Below, piece after piece: positions 7,251-13,644 of a stretch of DNA of 13,644 nt. The notes beneath the pieces were generated by a model, which saw only the letters and a list, made by a program, of their open reading frames with translations, did no database searches and was not told the origin of the DNA. Positions within the stretch are counted from its first letter, which is position 1. Each line of letters begins with the position of its first letter. A program made the translations under genes and the position numbers. Where the stretch lies: assembly GCA_955652795.1 (NCBI GenBank), contig CATPBQ010000148.1, positions 1 to 13,644 on the forward strand. Reading direction: 5' to 3'. This stretch comes from an uncultured Steroidobacteraceae bacterium. Its GTDB lineage: Bacteria; Pseudomonadota; Gammaproteobacteria; Steroidobacterales; Steroidobacteraceae.

Positions 7251-7276
7251 GGGCTATACAACGAGGAGTGATTTCG

Positions 7277-7480
7277 ATGCCCAAGTTGAAAACCAACCGG
7301 GCCGCGGCCAAGCGCTTTCGCAAGACGGCGAAGGGCTTCAAGGGTTACGCGGCCAACCGGCGCCACAATCTCGGCCACAAGGCCCGCAAGGTCAAACGCC
7401 AGGCGCGCTCCGGCGGCTCAAGTCTCGTGCACGACAGCGATGTCGGCCGTCTCGAGCAGCTCCTCCCTAATCACAAGTAA
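7277..7480 (+). CDS. rpmI: 50S ribosomal protein bL35
   Basis: This small basic protein of 67 residues is a component of the large ribosomal subunit. The family N-terminus MPKLKTNRAAAKRFRKT is present, followed by KGFKGYAANRRHNLGHK and a C-terminal HDSDVGRLEQLLPNHK that matches the usual helical end. The length is typical. The ATG at 7277 has a strong GAGGAG 8 bases upstream. A longer in-frame opening from 7229 would add sequence foreign to the family. rplT follows after 12 bases. Translation is probably controlled through the structured spacer upstream, as the L20 operon is in enterobacteria. Confidence 0.97.
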   Translation: MPKLKTNRAAAKRFRKTAKGFKGYAANRRHNLGHKARKVKRQARSGGSSLVHDSDVGRLEQLLPNHK

Positions 7481-7492
7481 GCGGGCACTACC

Positions 7493-7855
7493 ATGGCACG
7501 AGTGAAGCGGGGCGTGACGGCCGGACGCCGTCACAAGAAGGTCCTCAGCAAGGCGAAGGGCTACTACAACGCCCGGCGCAAGGTCTATCGCGCGGCCAAG
7601 CAGGCCGTCATCAAGGCAGGCCAGTACGCGTACCGCGACCGGCGGCAGAACAAGCGTGAATTCCGCGCACTGTGGATCGCACGCATCAACGCCGCGGCGC
7701 GCCTGTACGGGCTCTCCTACAGCCGCATCATCAACGGCCTGAACAAGGCCGGCGTCGAAATCGACCGCAAGGTGCTCGCGGACATCGCGGTGCACGACAC
7801 CGCGGCGTTCGGCGCGATCGCGCAGCAGGCAAAGACCGCTCTCGGCATCAGCTGA
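7493..7855 (+). CDS. rplT: 50S ribosomal protein bL20
   Basis: bL20 binds 23S rRNA early and is needed for 50S assembly. In E. coli it also represses the rpmI-rplT messenger. The 120-residue protein has the long basic N-terminal extension (MARVKRGVTAGRRHKKVL, then KGYYNARRKVYRAAKQA). A globular C-terminal domain follows, with LWIARINAAARLYGLSYS and AGVEIDRKVLADIAV. Length and motifs are standard. It sits 12 bases after rpmI with a weak ribosome binding site, which fits coupled translation. pheS starts 17 bases after its stop, leaving no room for the pheM leader and attenuator found in E. coli. Confidence 0.98.
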   Translation: MARVKRGVTAGRRHKKVLSKAKGYYNARRKVYRAAKQAVIKAGQYAYRDRRQNKREFRALWIARINAAARLYGLSYSRIINGLNKAGVEIDRKVLADIAVHDTAAFGAIAQQAKTALGIS

Positions 7856-7872
7856 CCGGAGGGGGGTCGGTC

Positions 7873-8901
7873 TTGGCAGACCTGACGGTCATTACCCGGC
7901 AGGCGCTCGACGAGGTGGCCGCGTGCGGCGATCTCGCGGCGCTCGAGGACGCGCGCGTGCGCTGGCTGGGCAAGAAGGGCACACTCACCGAGCAGTTGAA
8001 GTCCCTCGGGGCGCTTGATGCTGCCGAGCGGCCCGCGGCCGGCGCCCGCATCAATGAAGCAAAGGAGCGCGTGCAGGCGGCGCTGGAAGCGCGCCGGGAA
8101 GAACTCAGGCGCGCCGACATCGAGCGCCGGCTCAGTGCCGGGCGCATCGATGTCACGCTGCCGGGCCGGGGCGAGGAGCCCGGAGGGCTGCATCCCGTCA
8201 CCAAGACGCGCCTGCGCATCGAGACCCTGTTCCGCCGCGCCGGCTTCGATGTCGCCTCGGGACCTGAAATCGAAGACGACTTCCACAACTTCGGGGCATT
8301 GAATTTCACGCCCGATCACCCCGCGCGGGCGATGCACGACACGTTCTACTTTCCCGACGGGCGGCTGCTGCGCACCCACACCTCGCCGGTGCAGATTCGA
8401 GCGCTACGGGAACACGGGGCGCCGCTCGCCGTCATCGCGCCGGGCCGCGTCTATCGCTGCGACTCCGACATGACCCACTCGCCGATGTTTCATCAGCTGG
8501 AGGGTCTCGCGGTGGATGAGAACATCAGCTTCGCCAACATGAAGGCGGTGCTGCACGGCTTTCTGCAGGCCTTTTTCGAGCGTGACCTGGCCATGCGTCT
8601 GCGCCCGTCGTTCTTCCCTTTCACCGAGCCGTCCGCCGAAGTCGACATGTCGTGTGTGTTCTGTGACGGCCGGGGTTGCCGCACCTGCAAGCACACCGGC
8701 TGGCTGGAGATCTCCGGTTGCGGGATGGTGCACCCGAACGTGCTGCGTGCCAGTGGTGTCGACCCTGAGCGCTACACCGGCTACGCCTTCGGCGCCGGCA
8801 TCGATCGGCTGGCGATGCTGCGCTACGGTGTGAACGACCTGCGCCTGTTCTTCGAGAACGATCTGCGGTTCCTGAGGCAGTTCCGGACGTTCGGCGCATG
8901 A
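7873..8901 (+). CDS. pheS: Phenylalanyl-tRNA synthetase alpha subunit
   Basis: PheS is the catalytic subunit of the alpha2-beta2 enzyme that charges tRNA-Phe. The frame gives 342 residues. An N-terminal coiled coil (about 1-90) precedes the class II core. Motif-like segments include GLHPVTKTRLRIE, GPEIEDDFHNFGALN, RLLRTHTSPVQIR, APGRVYRCDSDMTHSPMFHQ, FFPFTEPSAEVD and AFGAGIDRLAMLRYG. Before the last two elements is a Cys4 cluster, C261-C264-C269-C272 (CxxC-x4-CxxC), which many bacterial PheS proteins carry but E. coli lacks. It probably binds zinc. The start is TTG 7873, 10 bases after GGAGG (7858-7862). It gives MADLTVITRQAL, aligned with the family. The frame is open far upstream inside rplT, but that part is out of frame with rplT and is a shadow. 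The stop overlaps the pheT start by four bases. Confidence 0.97.
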   Translation: MADLTVITRQALDEVAACGDLAALEDARVRWLGKKGTLTEQLKSLGALDAAERPAAGARINEAKERVQAALEARREELRRADIERRLSAGRIDVTLPGRGEEPGGLHPVTKTRLRIETLFRRAGFDVASGPEIEDDFHNFGALNFTPDHPARAMHDTFYFPDGRLLRTHTSPVQIRALREHGAPLAVIAPGRVYRCDSDMTHSPMFHQLEGLAVDENISFANMKAVLHGFLQAFFERDLAMRLRPSFFPFTEPSAEVDMSCVFCDGRGCRTCKHTGWLEISGCGMVHPNVLRASGVDPERYTGYAFGAGIDRLAMLRYGVNDLRLFFENDLRFLRQFRTFGA

Positions 8902-11285
8902 AAGTCCCGTATTCCTGGCTCGCCGAGTGGGTGAAGGTGCCGTGGCCGGCGCCTGAGCTCGGCTCACGGCTCACCATGGCCGGGATCGAACTCGAGGCGC
9001 TCAGCAGCGCGGCGCCGCCCTTCTCGGGCGTGGTGGTCGCGCAGATCGTGAGCGCCGAACCTCACCCGCAGGCCGACAAGTTGCAGGTGTGCCGCGTGTC
9101 GACCGGGAGCGGCGAAGCGCTGCAGATCGTGTGCGGTGCAAGCAATGCGCGCGCGGGACTCAAGAGTGCGCTTGCGCGGGTGGGTGCGAAGTTGCCCGGC
9201 GACCTGACTATCAAGGCGGCGAAGCTGCGCGGAGTGGAATCCCAGGGCATGCTCGCCTCCGCGAAGGAACTCGGCCTGGCGGAAGCCTCGGCCGGGATCC
9301 TGGAGCTGCCGCAGGATGCGCCGCTGGGCCGCCCGCTGCGCGAGTACCTCGCGCTGGACGAGCCGGTGCTCGATCTCAATATCACGCCCAATCGCGGCGA
9401 CGCCATGTCGGTCATCGGCATTGCGCGCGAAGTGGCGGCGCTCGCAGGCACGAAGGTCTCGGGTCCCGCGATCGGCAGCGCTCCCGCCGGGCATGCGGAT
9501 CGGTTTTCGGTGCAGCTCGAGGCGCCAGCGGCGTGCCCGCGGTTCGCGGGTTGTATCCTGCGCGGCGTCAACAATCGCGCTGAGACGCCACTGTGGATGC
9601 GCGAGCGGTTGCGGCGCGCGGGTGTGCGCGCCATCAGTCCGGTGGTGGATGTCACGAACTATGTGATGCTCGAGCTGGGCCAGCCCATGCACGCCTACGA
9701 TCTCAAGAAGCTCAGGGGCGGGATCCGGGTGCGCCTGGCGCGCGCCGGTGAGCTGGTCACACTCCTCGATGGCAAAGCCATCAGCGCGCAAGTCGATGTG
9801 CTCCTGATCACCGACAGCGAGGGCGCGGTGGGACTTGCGGGCATCATGGGAGGATTGCGCACCGCCGTGAGTGCCGAGACCACGGACGTGTTCCTGGAGT
9901 CCGCATACTTCTCGCCCGACGCAGTCCTCGGCCGCGCGCGCCGCCTGGGCCTTCAGACCGATGCCAGCCAGCGCTTTGAGCGCGGCGTCGATCCGACCCA
10001 GCAAAGTCGCGCCATCGAGCGCGCGATCGCGTTGCTGACCCCGATGGCCGGCGGCAGCGCCGGCCCCGTTGAGGTGACGCAATCCGCCGCGCACCTGCCG
10101 CAGCGTTCCGCGGTGCCGTTGCGTACGAAGCAACTGACGCGTCTGCTGGGTGTGGAGCTGCCCGCTGAGCGCGTCGAGGCCACGCTGGCGGGCCTGCAGA
10201 TGCAGGTGACGCGCAGCGCGAGCGGCTGGCAGGTGACGCCCGCCGCACACCGCTTCGATATCGGGATCGAGGCGGATTTGATCGAGGAGGTCGCCCGCGT
10301 GGTGGGCTTTGAGGCCATTCCGGAATCGGATGCTCTGGGGCCACAGCGCTTTCGCAGCCTGCCTGAGGAGCGCCCCTCCGAAGAGGCGGTGCTGGCCGTG
10401 CTCGCGGCGCGCGGCTACGAAGAGGCGATCACACTCGCCTTCGTCGATCCGGCGCTGCAGCAGCGGTTGTTTCCCGGGCGCCCGGCCCTTGCCCTTTCGA
10501 ATCCGATTGCCAGCGACCTGTCCGTCATGCGCGTGTCGCTGTGGCCGGGGCTGCTGCGCGCAGCGCTCGAGAATCAGCGCCGCCAGGCGGATCGCATCCG
10601 ACTGTTCGAGCACGGCACGCGCTTCGAATCCGGCGGTGAGGGCACGCGCGAGCTCGACACGCTCGCGGGGCTGGCGTGCGGGGCACGGTTGCCCGAGCAG
10701 TGGGGCGTGTCGAAGGACATGCGCGCTGCCGCGGACTTTTACGACGTGAAGGGTGATCTCGCGGCGCTGTTCGCGGGGACGGGAGAACCGCAGGCGTTCA
10801 CGTTCGAGGCGGGATCGCAGCCGGCGCTGCATCCGGGCCGCACGGCGCGCGTGCTGCGGTGCGGTCAGGAAGTCGGTTGGCTCGGGGAACTGCATCCCAT
10901 GCTGGTGCAGGCGCTTGATTTTACATATCCGCCGATTCTGTTCGAGCTGGACATGGACGCAGCCCTGGTTGTCAAGCGATCCACTTACGAGGAAATTTCC
11001 CGCTTTCCGCAGGTGCGTCGCGACCTCGCCGTCGTGGTGGATGAGTCGATCACTTTAAGTAAACTGGCCGAGCGTGTAACCTTAGCGGCCTCAAGCCTTC
11101 TGCGTGATCTCCGCATTTTCGACGTGTACCGGGGCCCTGGCCTCGAAAAAGGTCGAAAAAGCGTCGCTTTTGGGTTGATTTTTCAGGATATTTCTCGCAC
11201 TCTTACCGATGACGATGTGGAGCGCCTCATGGCCTCCGTAGTTGCCGATCTGCGCGAGAACTTGAACGCAAGAATTCGAGAATAA
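8898..11285 (+). CDS. pheT: Phenylalanyl-tRNA synthetase beta subunit
   Basis: PheT carries the editing and tRNA-binding functions of phenylalanyl-tRNA synthetase. The 795-residue length equals that of E. coli PheT. An EMAP-type tRNA-binding domain covers about 39-148 (GVVVAQIVSAEPHPQADKLQ). The B3/B4 editing region is at about 210-380 (SPVVDVTNYVMLELGQPMHA, DASQRFERGVDP). The B5 domain is at about 400-475, followed by a synthetase-like core. The last 95 residues are an FDX-ACB anticodon-binding domain beginning at RFPQVRRDLAVVVDE. The ATG at 8898 overlaps the pheS TGA in an ATGA arrangement, so the two subunits are translationally coupled for equal output. ihfA begins 4 bases after the stop. 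Confidence 0.98.
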   Translation: MKVPYSWLAEWVKVPWPAPELGSRLTMAGIELEALSSAAPPFSGVVVAQIVSAEPHPQADKLQVCRVSTGSGEALQIVCGASNARAGLKSALARVGAKLPGDLTIKAAKLRGVESQGMLASAKELGLAEASAGILELPQDAPLGRPLREYLALDEPVLDLNITPNRGDAMSVIGIAREVAALAGTKVSGPAIGSAPAGHADRFSVQLEAPAACPRFAGCILRGVNNRAETPLWMRERLRRAGVRAISPVVDVTNYVMLELGQPMHAYDLKKLRGGIRVRLARAGELVTLLDGKAISAQVDVLLITDSEGAVGLAGIMGGLRTAVSAETTDVFLESAYFSPDAVLGRARRLGLQTDASQRFERGVDPTQQSRAIERAIALLTPMAGGSAGPVEVTQSAAHLPQRSAVPLRTKQLTRLLGVELPAERVEATLAGLQMQVTRSASGWQVTPAAHRFDIGIEADLIEEVARVVGFEAIPESDALGPQRFRSLPEERPSEEAVLAVLAARGYEEAITLAFVDPALQQRLFPGRPALALSNPIASDLSVMRVSLWPGLLRAALENQRRQADRIRLFEHGTRFESGGEGTRELDTLAGLACGARLPEQWGVSKDMRAAADFYDVKGDLAALFAGTGEPQAFTFEAGSQPALHPGRTARVLRCGQEVGWLGELHPMLVQALDFTYPPILFELDMDAALVVKRSTYEEISRFPQVRRDLAVVVDESITLSKLAERVTLAASSLLRDLRIFDVYRGPGLEKGRKSVAFGLIFQDISRTLTDDDVERLMASVVADLRENLNARIRE

Positions 11286-11289
11286 AGAA

Positions 11290-11589
11290 ATGGCCCTAAC
11301 GAAAGCGGAGATGGCGGAGGCGTTGTTCAACCAGCTCGGGCTCAACAAGCGTGAAGCGCGTGAGCTGGTGGATCTGTTCTTCGAGGAAGTCCGTGCCGCG
11401 CTGTCGGGCGGCGAGCAAGTGAAGCTCTCCGGCTTCGGCAACTTTGATCTGCGCGACAAGAACCAGCGTCCTGGTCGCAACCCCAAGACCGGCGAGGAAA
11501 TCCCGATCAGCGCGCGGCGCGTCGTGACTTTCCGCCCGGGGCAAAAACTCAAGGCACGGGTCGAGGCTTATGTTGGAGCCAAAGAATAA
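11290..11589 (+). CDS. ihfA: Integration host factor subunit alpha
   Basis: IHF alpha pairs with IHF beta to bend DNA sharply at specific sites, acting in nucleoid structure, transcription and site-specific recombination. The 99-residue protein is the right length. It has the HU/IHF fold: an N-terminal helical pair (MALTKAEMAEALFNQLGLNK), GEQVKLSGFGNFDLRDK, and the DNA-grasping arm RPGRNPKTGEEIPISARR. The intercalating proline is Pro65, as in E. coli IhfA. The alpha-type sequence KNQRPGRNPKTGEEIPI separates it from HU and IHF beta. It follows pheT by 4 bases, as in E. coli, and overlaps the next gene by 20 bases. Confidence 0.97.
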   Translation: MALTKAEMAEALFNQLGLNKREARELVDLFFEEVRAALSGGEQVKLSGFGNFDLRDKNQRPGRNPKTGEEIPISARRVVTFRPGQKLKARVEAYVGAKE

Positions 11590-11926
11590 CGCCCAGCTGC
11601 CGGCGATACCCGGCAAGCGCTACTTCACCATCGGAGAGGTGAGCGAGCTGTGCGGCGTGAAGCCGCATGTGCTGCGCTACTGGGAGCAGGAATTTCCGCA
11701 GCTGAAACCCGTTAAACGGCGCGGCAACCGGCGCTATTACCAACGCCAGGACGTGATCGTCATCCGCCAGATCCGCAGCCTGCTTTACGACCAGGGCTTC
11801 ACCATCGGTGGGGCCCGCAACAAACTTACCGGCGAAGAAGCGCGCACCGACGTGACACAGAGCCAGCAGATCGTGAAGCAGGTGCGAGTTGAGCTCGAAG
11901 AGCTGATGAAAGTGCTGCGGCGCTGA
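11570..11926 (+). CDS. MerR family transcriptional regulator
   Basis: This 118-residue protein has a MerR-type winged helix at about 17-85: YFTIGEVSELCGVKPHVLRY, then WEQEFPQLKPVKRRGNRRYY and VIVIRQIRSLLYDQGFTIGG. The remaining 33 residues form a short helix (QQIVKQVRVELEELMKVLRR), probably the dimerisation coiled coil. There is no effector-binding domain and no metal-binding cysteine pair. Proteins of this type follow ihfA in many gammaproteobacteria, and their target is unknown to me. The ATG at 11570 lies inside ihfA in another frame. I accept it because MLEPKNNAQLPAIPGKRYF is the usual N-terminus in relatives, and GAGG lies close upstream. Translation is likely coupled to ihfA. Confidence 0.9.
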   Translation: MLEPKNNAQLPAIPGKRYFTIGEVSELCGVKPHVLRYWEQEFPQLKPVKRRGNRRYYQRQDVIVIRQIRSLLYDQGFTIGGARNKLTGEEARTDVTQSQQIVKQVRVELEELMKVLRR

Positions 11927-12020
11927 GCGCCGCGGCCCGCGAAAAACGGCGTATCATGACCTAAGCGTGCGGCAGGTCCCCAGCCGGGTCGCGAGTCCTT
12001 TCCAATAAGAACAATCGTGT

Positions 12021-12097
12021 CGGAGCGTGGCGCAGTCTGGTAGCGCACTTGCATGGGGTGCAAGGGGTCCCGAGTTCAAATCTCGGCGCTCCGACCA
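12021..12097 (+). tRNA. tRNA-Pro (anticodon GGG)
   Basis: This is a complete 77-nt tRNA with acceptor arms CGGAGCG and CGCTCCG, discriminator A and an encoded CCA at 12095-12097. The anticodon stem CTTGC/GCAAG holds the loop ATGGGGT with anticodon GGG at 12055-12057, reading CCC and CCU. The T-arm CCGAG-TTCAAAT-CTCGG is canonical. It lies 94 bases after the MerR-type gene, the same order as in Pseudomonas. I see no convincing promoter or intrinsic terminator for it. The insertion sequence starts 29 bases after its CCA end and may have displaced its terminator. Confidence 0.97.
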
Positions 12098-12108
12098 GCT
12101 TTTCCGTT

Positions 12109-12159
12109 GTCTATTCCGAAGAGATAGGTGACGGTTTATACCGGAGACATGGGTAACAC
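12109..12159 (+). repeat. Imperfect 25-nt tandem repeat at the left end of the IS
   Basis: The stretch from 12109 (GTCTATTCCGAAGAGATAGG) resembles the stretch from 12134 (GTTTATACCGGAGACATGGG) at a period of 25 bases, with 18 of 26 positions equal. The second unit is the core of the left terminal repeat. The first unit is outside or at the very edge of the element. Its CCGAAGAGATAGGTGAC matches the right terminal repeat (CCGGAGACATAGGTGAC) at 15 of 17 positions. Confidence 0.6.
12127..12159 (+). repeat. Left terminal inverted repeat of the IS
   Basis: It reads GGTGACGGTTTATACCGGAG and then ACATGGGTAACAC. It matches the reverse complement of the right repeat at 29 of 33 positions. The transposase stop codon (TTA on this strand, 12136-12138) and its last codons lie inside it. 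Confidence 0.85.
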
Positions 12160-13323
12160 TTTCGCGGCGAAGGGGTTCTCCGCGCTCTCTATCCGACATG
12201 TCTCGTGATCAAAGAAACCCAGGTCGTAACGCATAAAGCTCACCAGCCAGATCTTCTCTTCGACTTGCTTCACACCGACCCTCTGACCGGCGAAGGCCTG
12301 GCTGAGGTTGATCTTCAAGGGCCCCATGCAGATCCTGCCACAGCGCGTGACTGTGATGGTGCGGTCGTGGAAGGGATAGTCGAGCTCGGGTAAGCCGTTG
12401 TAGGGGCGAGCGGATGGGCGATACAGCTCGGCCGGGTACTGCATGTTCAGGGCCTGATGAGGGCGCTCCTGGTTGAAGGTGTGGATGAACTGATCGAAGC
12501 GCGCCTGCTGCTGCAGGAAGTTCTTGGAGGCGGGCTTGGTGGCTTCCTTCTTCAGCGTCAGATGCATGCGCTCATGGCGGCCGTTCTGCTGGGGGTGGCC
12601 TGGCTTGATGCGCTCGAGGTCGATCCCGAGCCGTAACCACCACACCGACAGTCGCGTCAGGCCAAACAGCGAGTTGGCGCTGGCAAAGGGGGAGCCGTTG
12701 TCGGTGCGAATCGCCTTAGGCAAGCCAAAGTCCTTGAAAACCCGCTCAAAGACGGTAAAGGCGTACATCGCCTGAGTGCTCGAGAGCCCCTCACAGCCGA
12801 GCAGGTAGCGGCTGGCGAAGTCGGTAATGGTGAGGGGGTAGCAGTAGCGTTTATCGGCGAGCATGAACTCGCCCTTATAGTCCGCACACCACAGATCGTT
12901 CGGCTGATACGGGTGCGACAGCGCGGTGCCTTCGGGCTTGTAGACCCGTCGGCGGCGGCGCTTCACCAGGCCGTGCCGATCCAGGATCGCGTGCACGGTA
13001 CTGATGGCGGGGCACTGGATCTCGCAGTGCTTGCGCCGTAGCCGCTCGCGGATCTTAGGAGCACCCCAGCTGGGGTGCTCCTGCTTTAACTGCACGATCG
13101 CCTTCTCGATCTGGAAGGGGAGCTGGCGGGCATGGCGATAGGGCCTTCGGGAGCGATCCGTGAGCCCCTCCACCCCACAATCCTTATAGCGGTTGAAGAT
13201 CTTGTAGCCGGTCTTGCGGGAGATCTCGAACTCCCGGCACAGCACCGCCATCTTCTCCCCGTCCAGACGCCGAGCTACGAATCGAAGCCGTTCGTCCATC
13301 TGGTGACACTCCTGCCACGGCAT
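12136..13323 (-). CDS. IS481 family transposase
   Basis: The 395-residue protein is a DDE transposase that cuts and joins the ends of the surrounding element. An N-terminal helix-turn-helix region (LCREFEISRKTGYKIFNRY, about 29-47) is followed by GLTDRSRRP, typical of IS481 proteins. The integrase core has Asp148 (WCADYKGEF), Asp208 (RTDNGSPFAS) and Glu251 (GHPQQNGRHERMH). The C-terminal part includes FNQERPHQALNMQYPAELY. The ATG at 13323 has a strong GGAGGG (plus-strand 13331-13336) about 8 bases upstream. The reading frame is intact, with no frameshift of the IS3 type. It ends inside the left terminal repeat, so its last residues (LPMSPV) are encoded by the repeat. The element could therefore still be active. 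Confidence 0.95.
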   Translation of the reverse strand: MPWQECHQMDERLRFVARRLDGEKMAVLCREFEISRKTGYKIFNRYKDCGVEGLTDRSRRPYRHARQLPFQIEKAIVQLKQEHPSWGAPKIRERLRRKHCEIQCPAISTVHAILDRHGLVKRRRRRVYKPEGTALSHPYQPNDLWCADYKGEFMLADKRYCYPLTITDFASRYLLGCEGLSSTQAMYAFTVFERVFKDFGLPKAIRTDNGSPFASANSLFGLTRLSVWWLRLGIDLERIKPGHPQQNGRHERMHLTLKKEATKPASKNFLQQQARFDQFIHTFNQERPHQALNMQYPAELYRPSARPYNGLPELDYPFHDRTITVTRCGRICMGPLKINLSQAFAGQRVGVKQVEEKIWLVSFMRYDLGFFDHETCRIESAENPFAAKVLPMSPV

Positions 13324-13350
13324 CTGCGTACCCTCCGCAAATGCCGAAAT

Positions 13351-13383
13351 GTGTCACCTATGTCTCCGGAATAAACTGTCACC
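13351..13383 (-). repeat. Right terminal inverted repeat of the IS
   Basis: On the minus strand it reads GGTGACAGTTTATTCCGGAG and then ACATAGGTGACAC. It lies about 30 bases upstream of the transposase start, so it probably also contains the transposase promoter region. It differs from the left repeat at four positions. Confidence 0.85.
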
Positions 13384-13411
13384 CATGAATCAGGAAGGGC
13401 ACCGAGCATCT

Positions 13412-13444
13412 GACCAATCGACTGTGTCCACTTTCGGATTGGTC
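13412..13444. repeat. 8-bp inverted repeat upstream of the last gene
   Basis: GACCAATC (13412-13419) and GATTGGTC (13437-13444) are perfect inverted copies 17 bases apart, 54 bases before the ATG at 13498. They could be an operator or a hairpin, or chance. No T-run follows. Confidence 0.4.
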
Positions 13445-13497
13445 CCTCCCGGTAGCACCTCGGCTCGACCACAACCGAAACGAGATGAGGTTCGACC

Positions 13498-13644
13498 ATG
13501 ACCACCGACAACGTCACACGCGTCTGCAGCCGGGCGCGCGCGGCTCATCGAGGCGCGGCAACTGCTTGAGCAGCTCGTCGAGAATGGCGAACTCGAAAAG
13601 GAGTCGCTTTCGGACCTCGTCAACGCGATCGTCACGGTTACGCC
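13498..13644 (+). pseudogene. Start of an unrecognised gene, apparently frameshifted
   Basis: An ATG at 13498 with GAGG 7 bases upstream begins MTTDNVTR, but its frame stops at a TGA at 13567-13569. From 13541 another frame reads RLIEARQLLEQLVENGELEK and stays open to the window end, with a protein-like amphipathic pattern. That frame has no usual start codon after its last stop at 13499-13501. If one extra CG is removed from the CGCG at 13519-13522 and one from the CG run at 13535-13542, a single frame results: MTTDNVTRLQPGARLIEA and onward. Both changes being CG dinucleotides suggests slippage or sequencing errors in CG repeats. The product is unknown, and the gene is cut by the window end. 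Confidence 0.4.

Larger units (their letters stand above)
12127..13383. mobile_element. IS481-type insertion sequence
   Basis: A single intact transposase gene on the minus strand is bounded by imperfect 33-bp terminal inverted repeats that match at 29 of 33 positions. The total of 1257 bp fits the IS481 family. Flanking bases outside the repeats (GAAGAGATA on the left, CATGAATCA on the right) show no direct target duplication, so the exact outer edges are uncertain by a few bases. It lies 29 bases past tRNA-Pro and separates that tRNA from the small reading frame at the window end. Confidence 0.88.

Noticed and set aside
8964..10895. 643-codon open frame opposite pheT on the minus strand
   Set aside because: It is fully antisense to a complete PheT. 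Its translation is rich in Arg, His, Ala and Gln, as expected from a shadow frame in GC-rich DNA, and it shows no family motifs.
11941..11970. Promoter for tRNA-Pro with TATCAT as the -10 box
   Set aside because: No acceptable -35 box lies 16 to 18 bases upstream and there is no extended -10, so I could not support it.
1..13644. CRISPR array, toxin-antitoxin pair, defence system or other novel gene cluster
   Set aside because: No regularly spaced repeats and no genes of such systems are visible. Apart from the two edges, the genes are conserved housekeeping genes.

Overview
The window looks like chromosomal DNA of a GC-rich gammaproteobacterium. The evidence is the block thrS-infC-rpmI-rplT-pheS-pheT-ihfA followed by a small MerR-type regulator gene and a tRNA-Pro gene, with a tRNA-Val gene upstream of thrS. 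That order is known from Pseudomonas, Xanthomonadales and related lineages. A Steroidobacterales, Nevskiales or Xanthomonadales relative would fit, but this is inference from gene order and protein style, not a database match.

Layout. Positions 1-600 hold a short unrecognised reading frame on the minus strand, interrupted by an in-frame amber codon. Next on the minus strand are tRNA-Asn(GTT), a DUF2784 membrane protein gene and an aspartate aminotransferase gene of the I-gamma type. A short divergent promoter region separates the aminotransferase from uvrB, which runs on the plus strand. After uvrB come tRNA-Val(GAC), a strong intrinsic terminator and the translation cluster. Threonyl-tRNA synthetase, initiation factor IF-3, ribosomal proteins bL35 and bL20, both subunits of phenylalanyl-tRNA synthetase, IHF alpha and a MerR-like regulator are packed with gaps of about 90 bases or less and several overlaps. 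tRNA-Pro(GGG) follows. An apparently complete IS481-type insertion sequence (12127-13383) lies 29 bases past the tRNA-Pro CCA end. Beyond it is the start of an unrecognised small gene that appears frameshifted and runs off the window.

How the parts work together. The central 6.5 kb supplies translation: two aminoacyl-tRNA synthetases, an initiation factor, two 50S proteins and tRNAs, with the nucleoid protein IHF alpha at the end. infC appears to start at AUC behind a well-spaced Shine-Dalgarno sequence, matching the known use of rare start codons by infC for IF-3 autoregulation. The infC-rpmI spacer can fold into several hairpins and is a candidate control site for L20.

I found no previously undescribed multi-gene system, CRISPR array or defence locus. 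The unusual signals are at the edges: anonymous or damaged reading frames just past the 3' ends of tRNA-Asn and tRNA-Pro, and the insertion sequence beside tRNA-Pro with a duplicated-looking left end.
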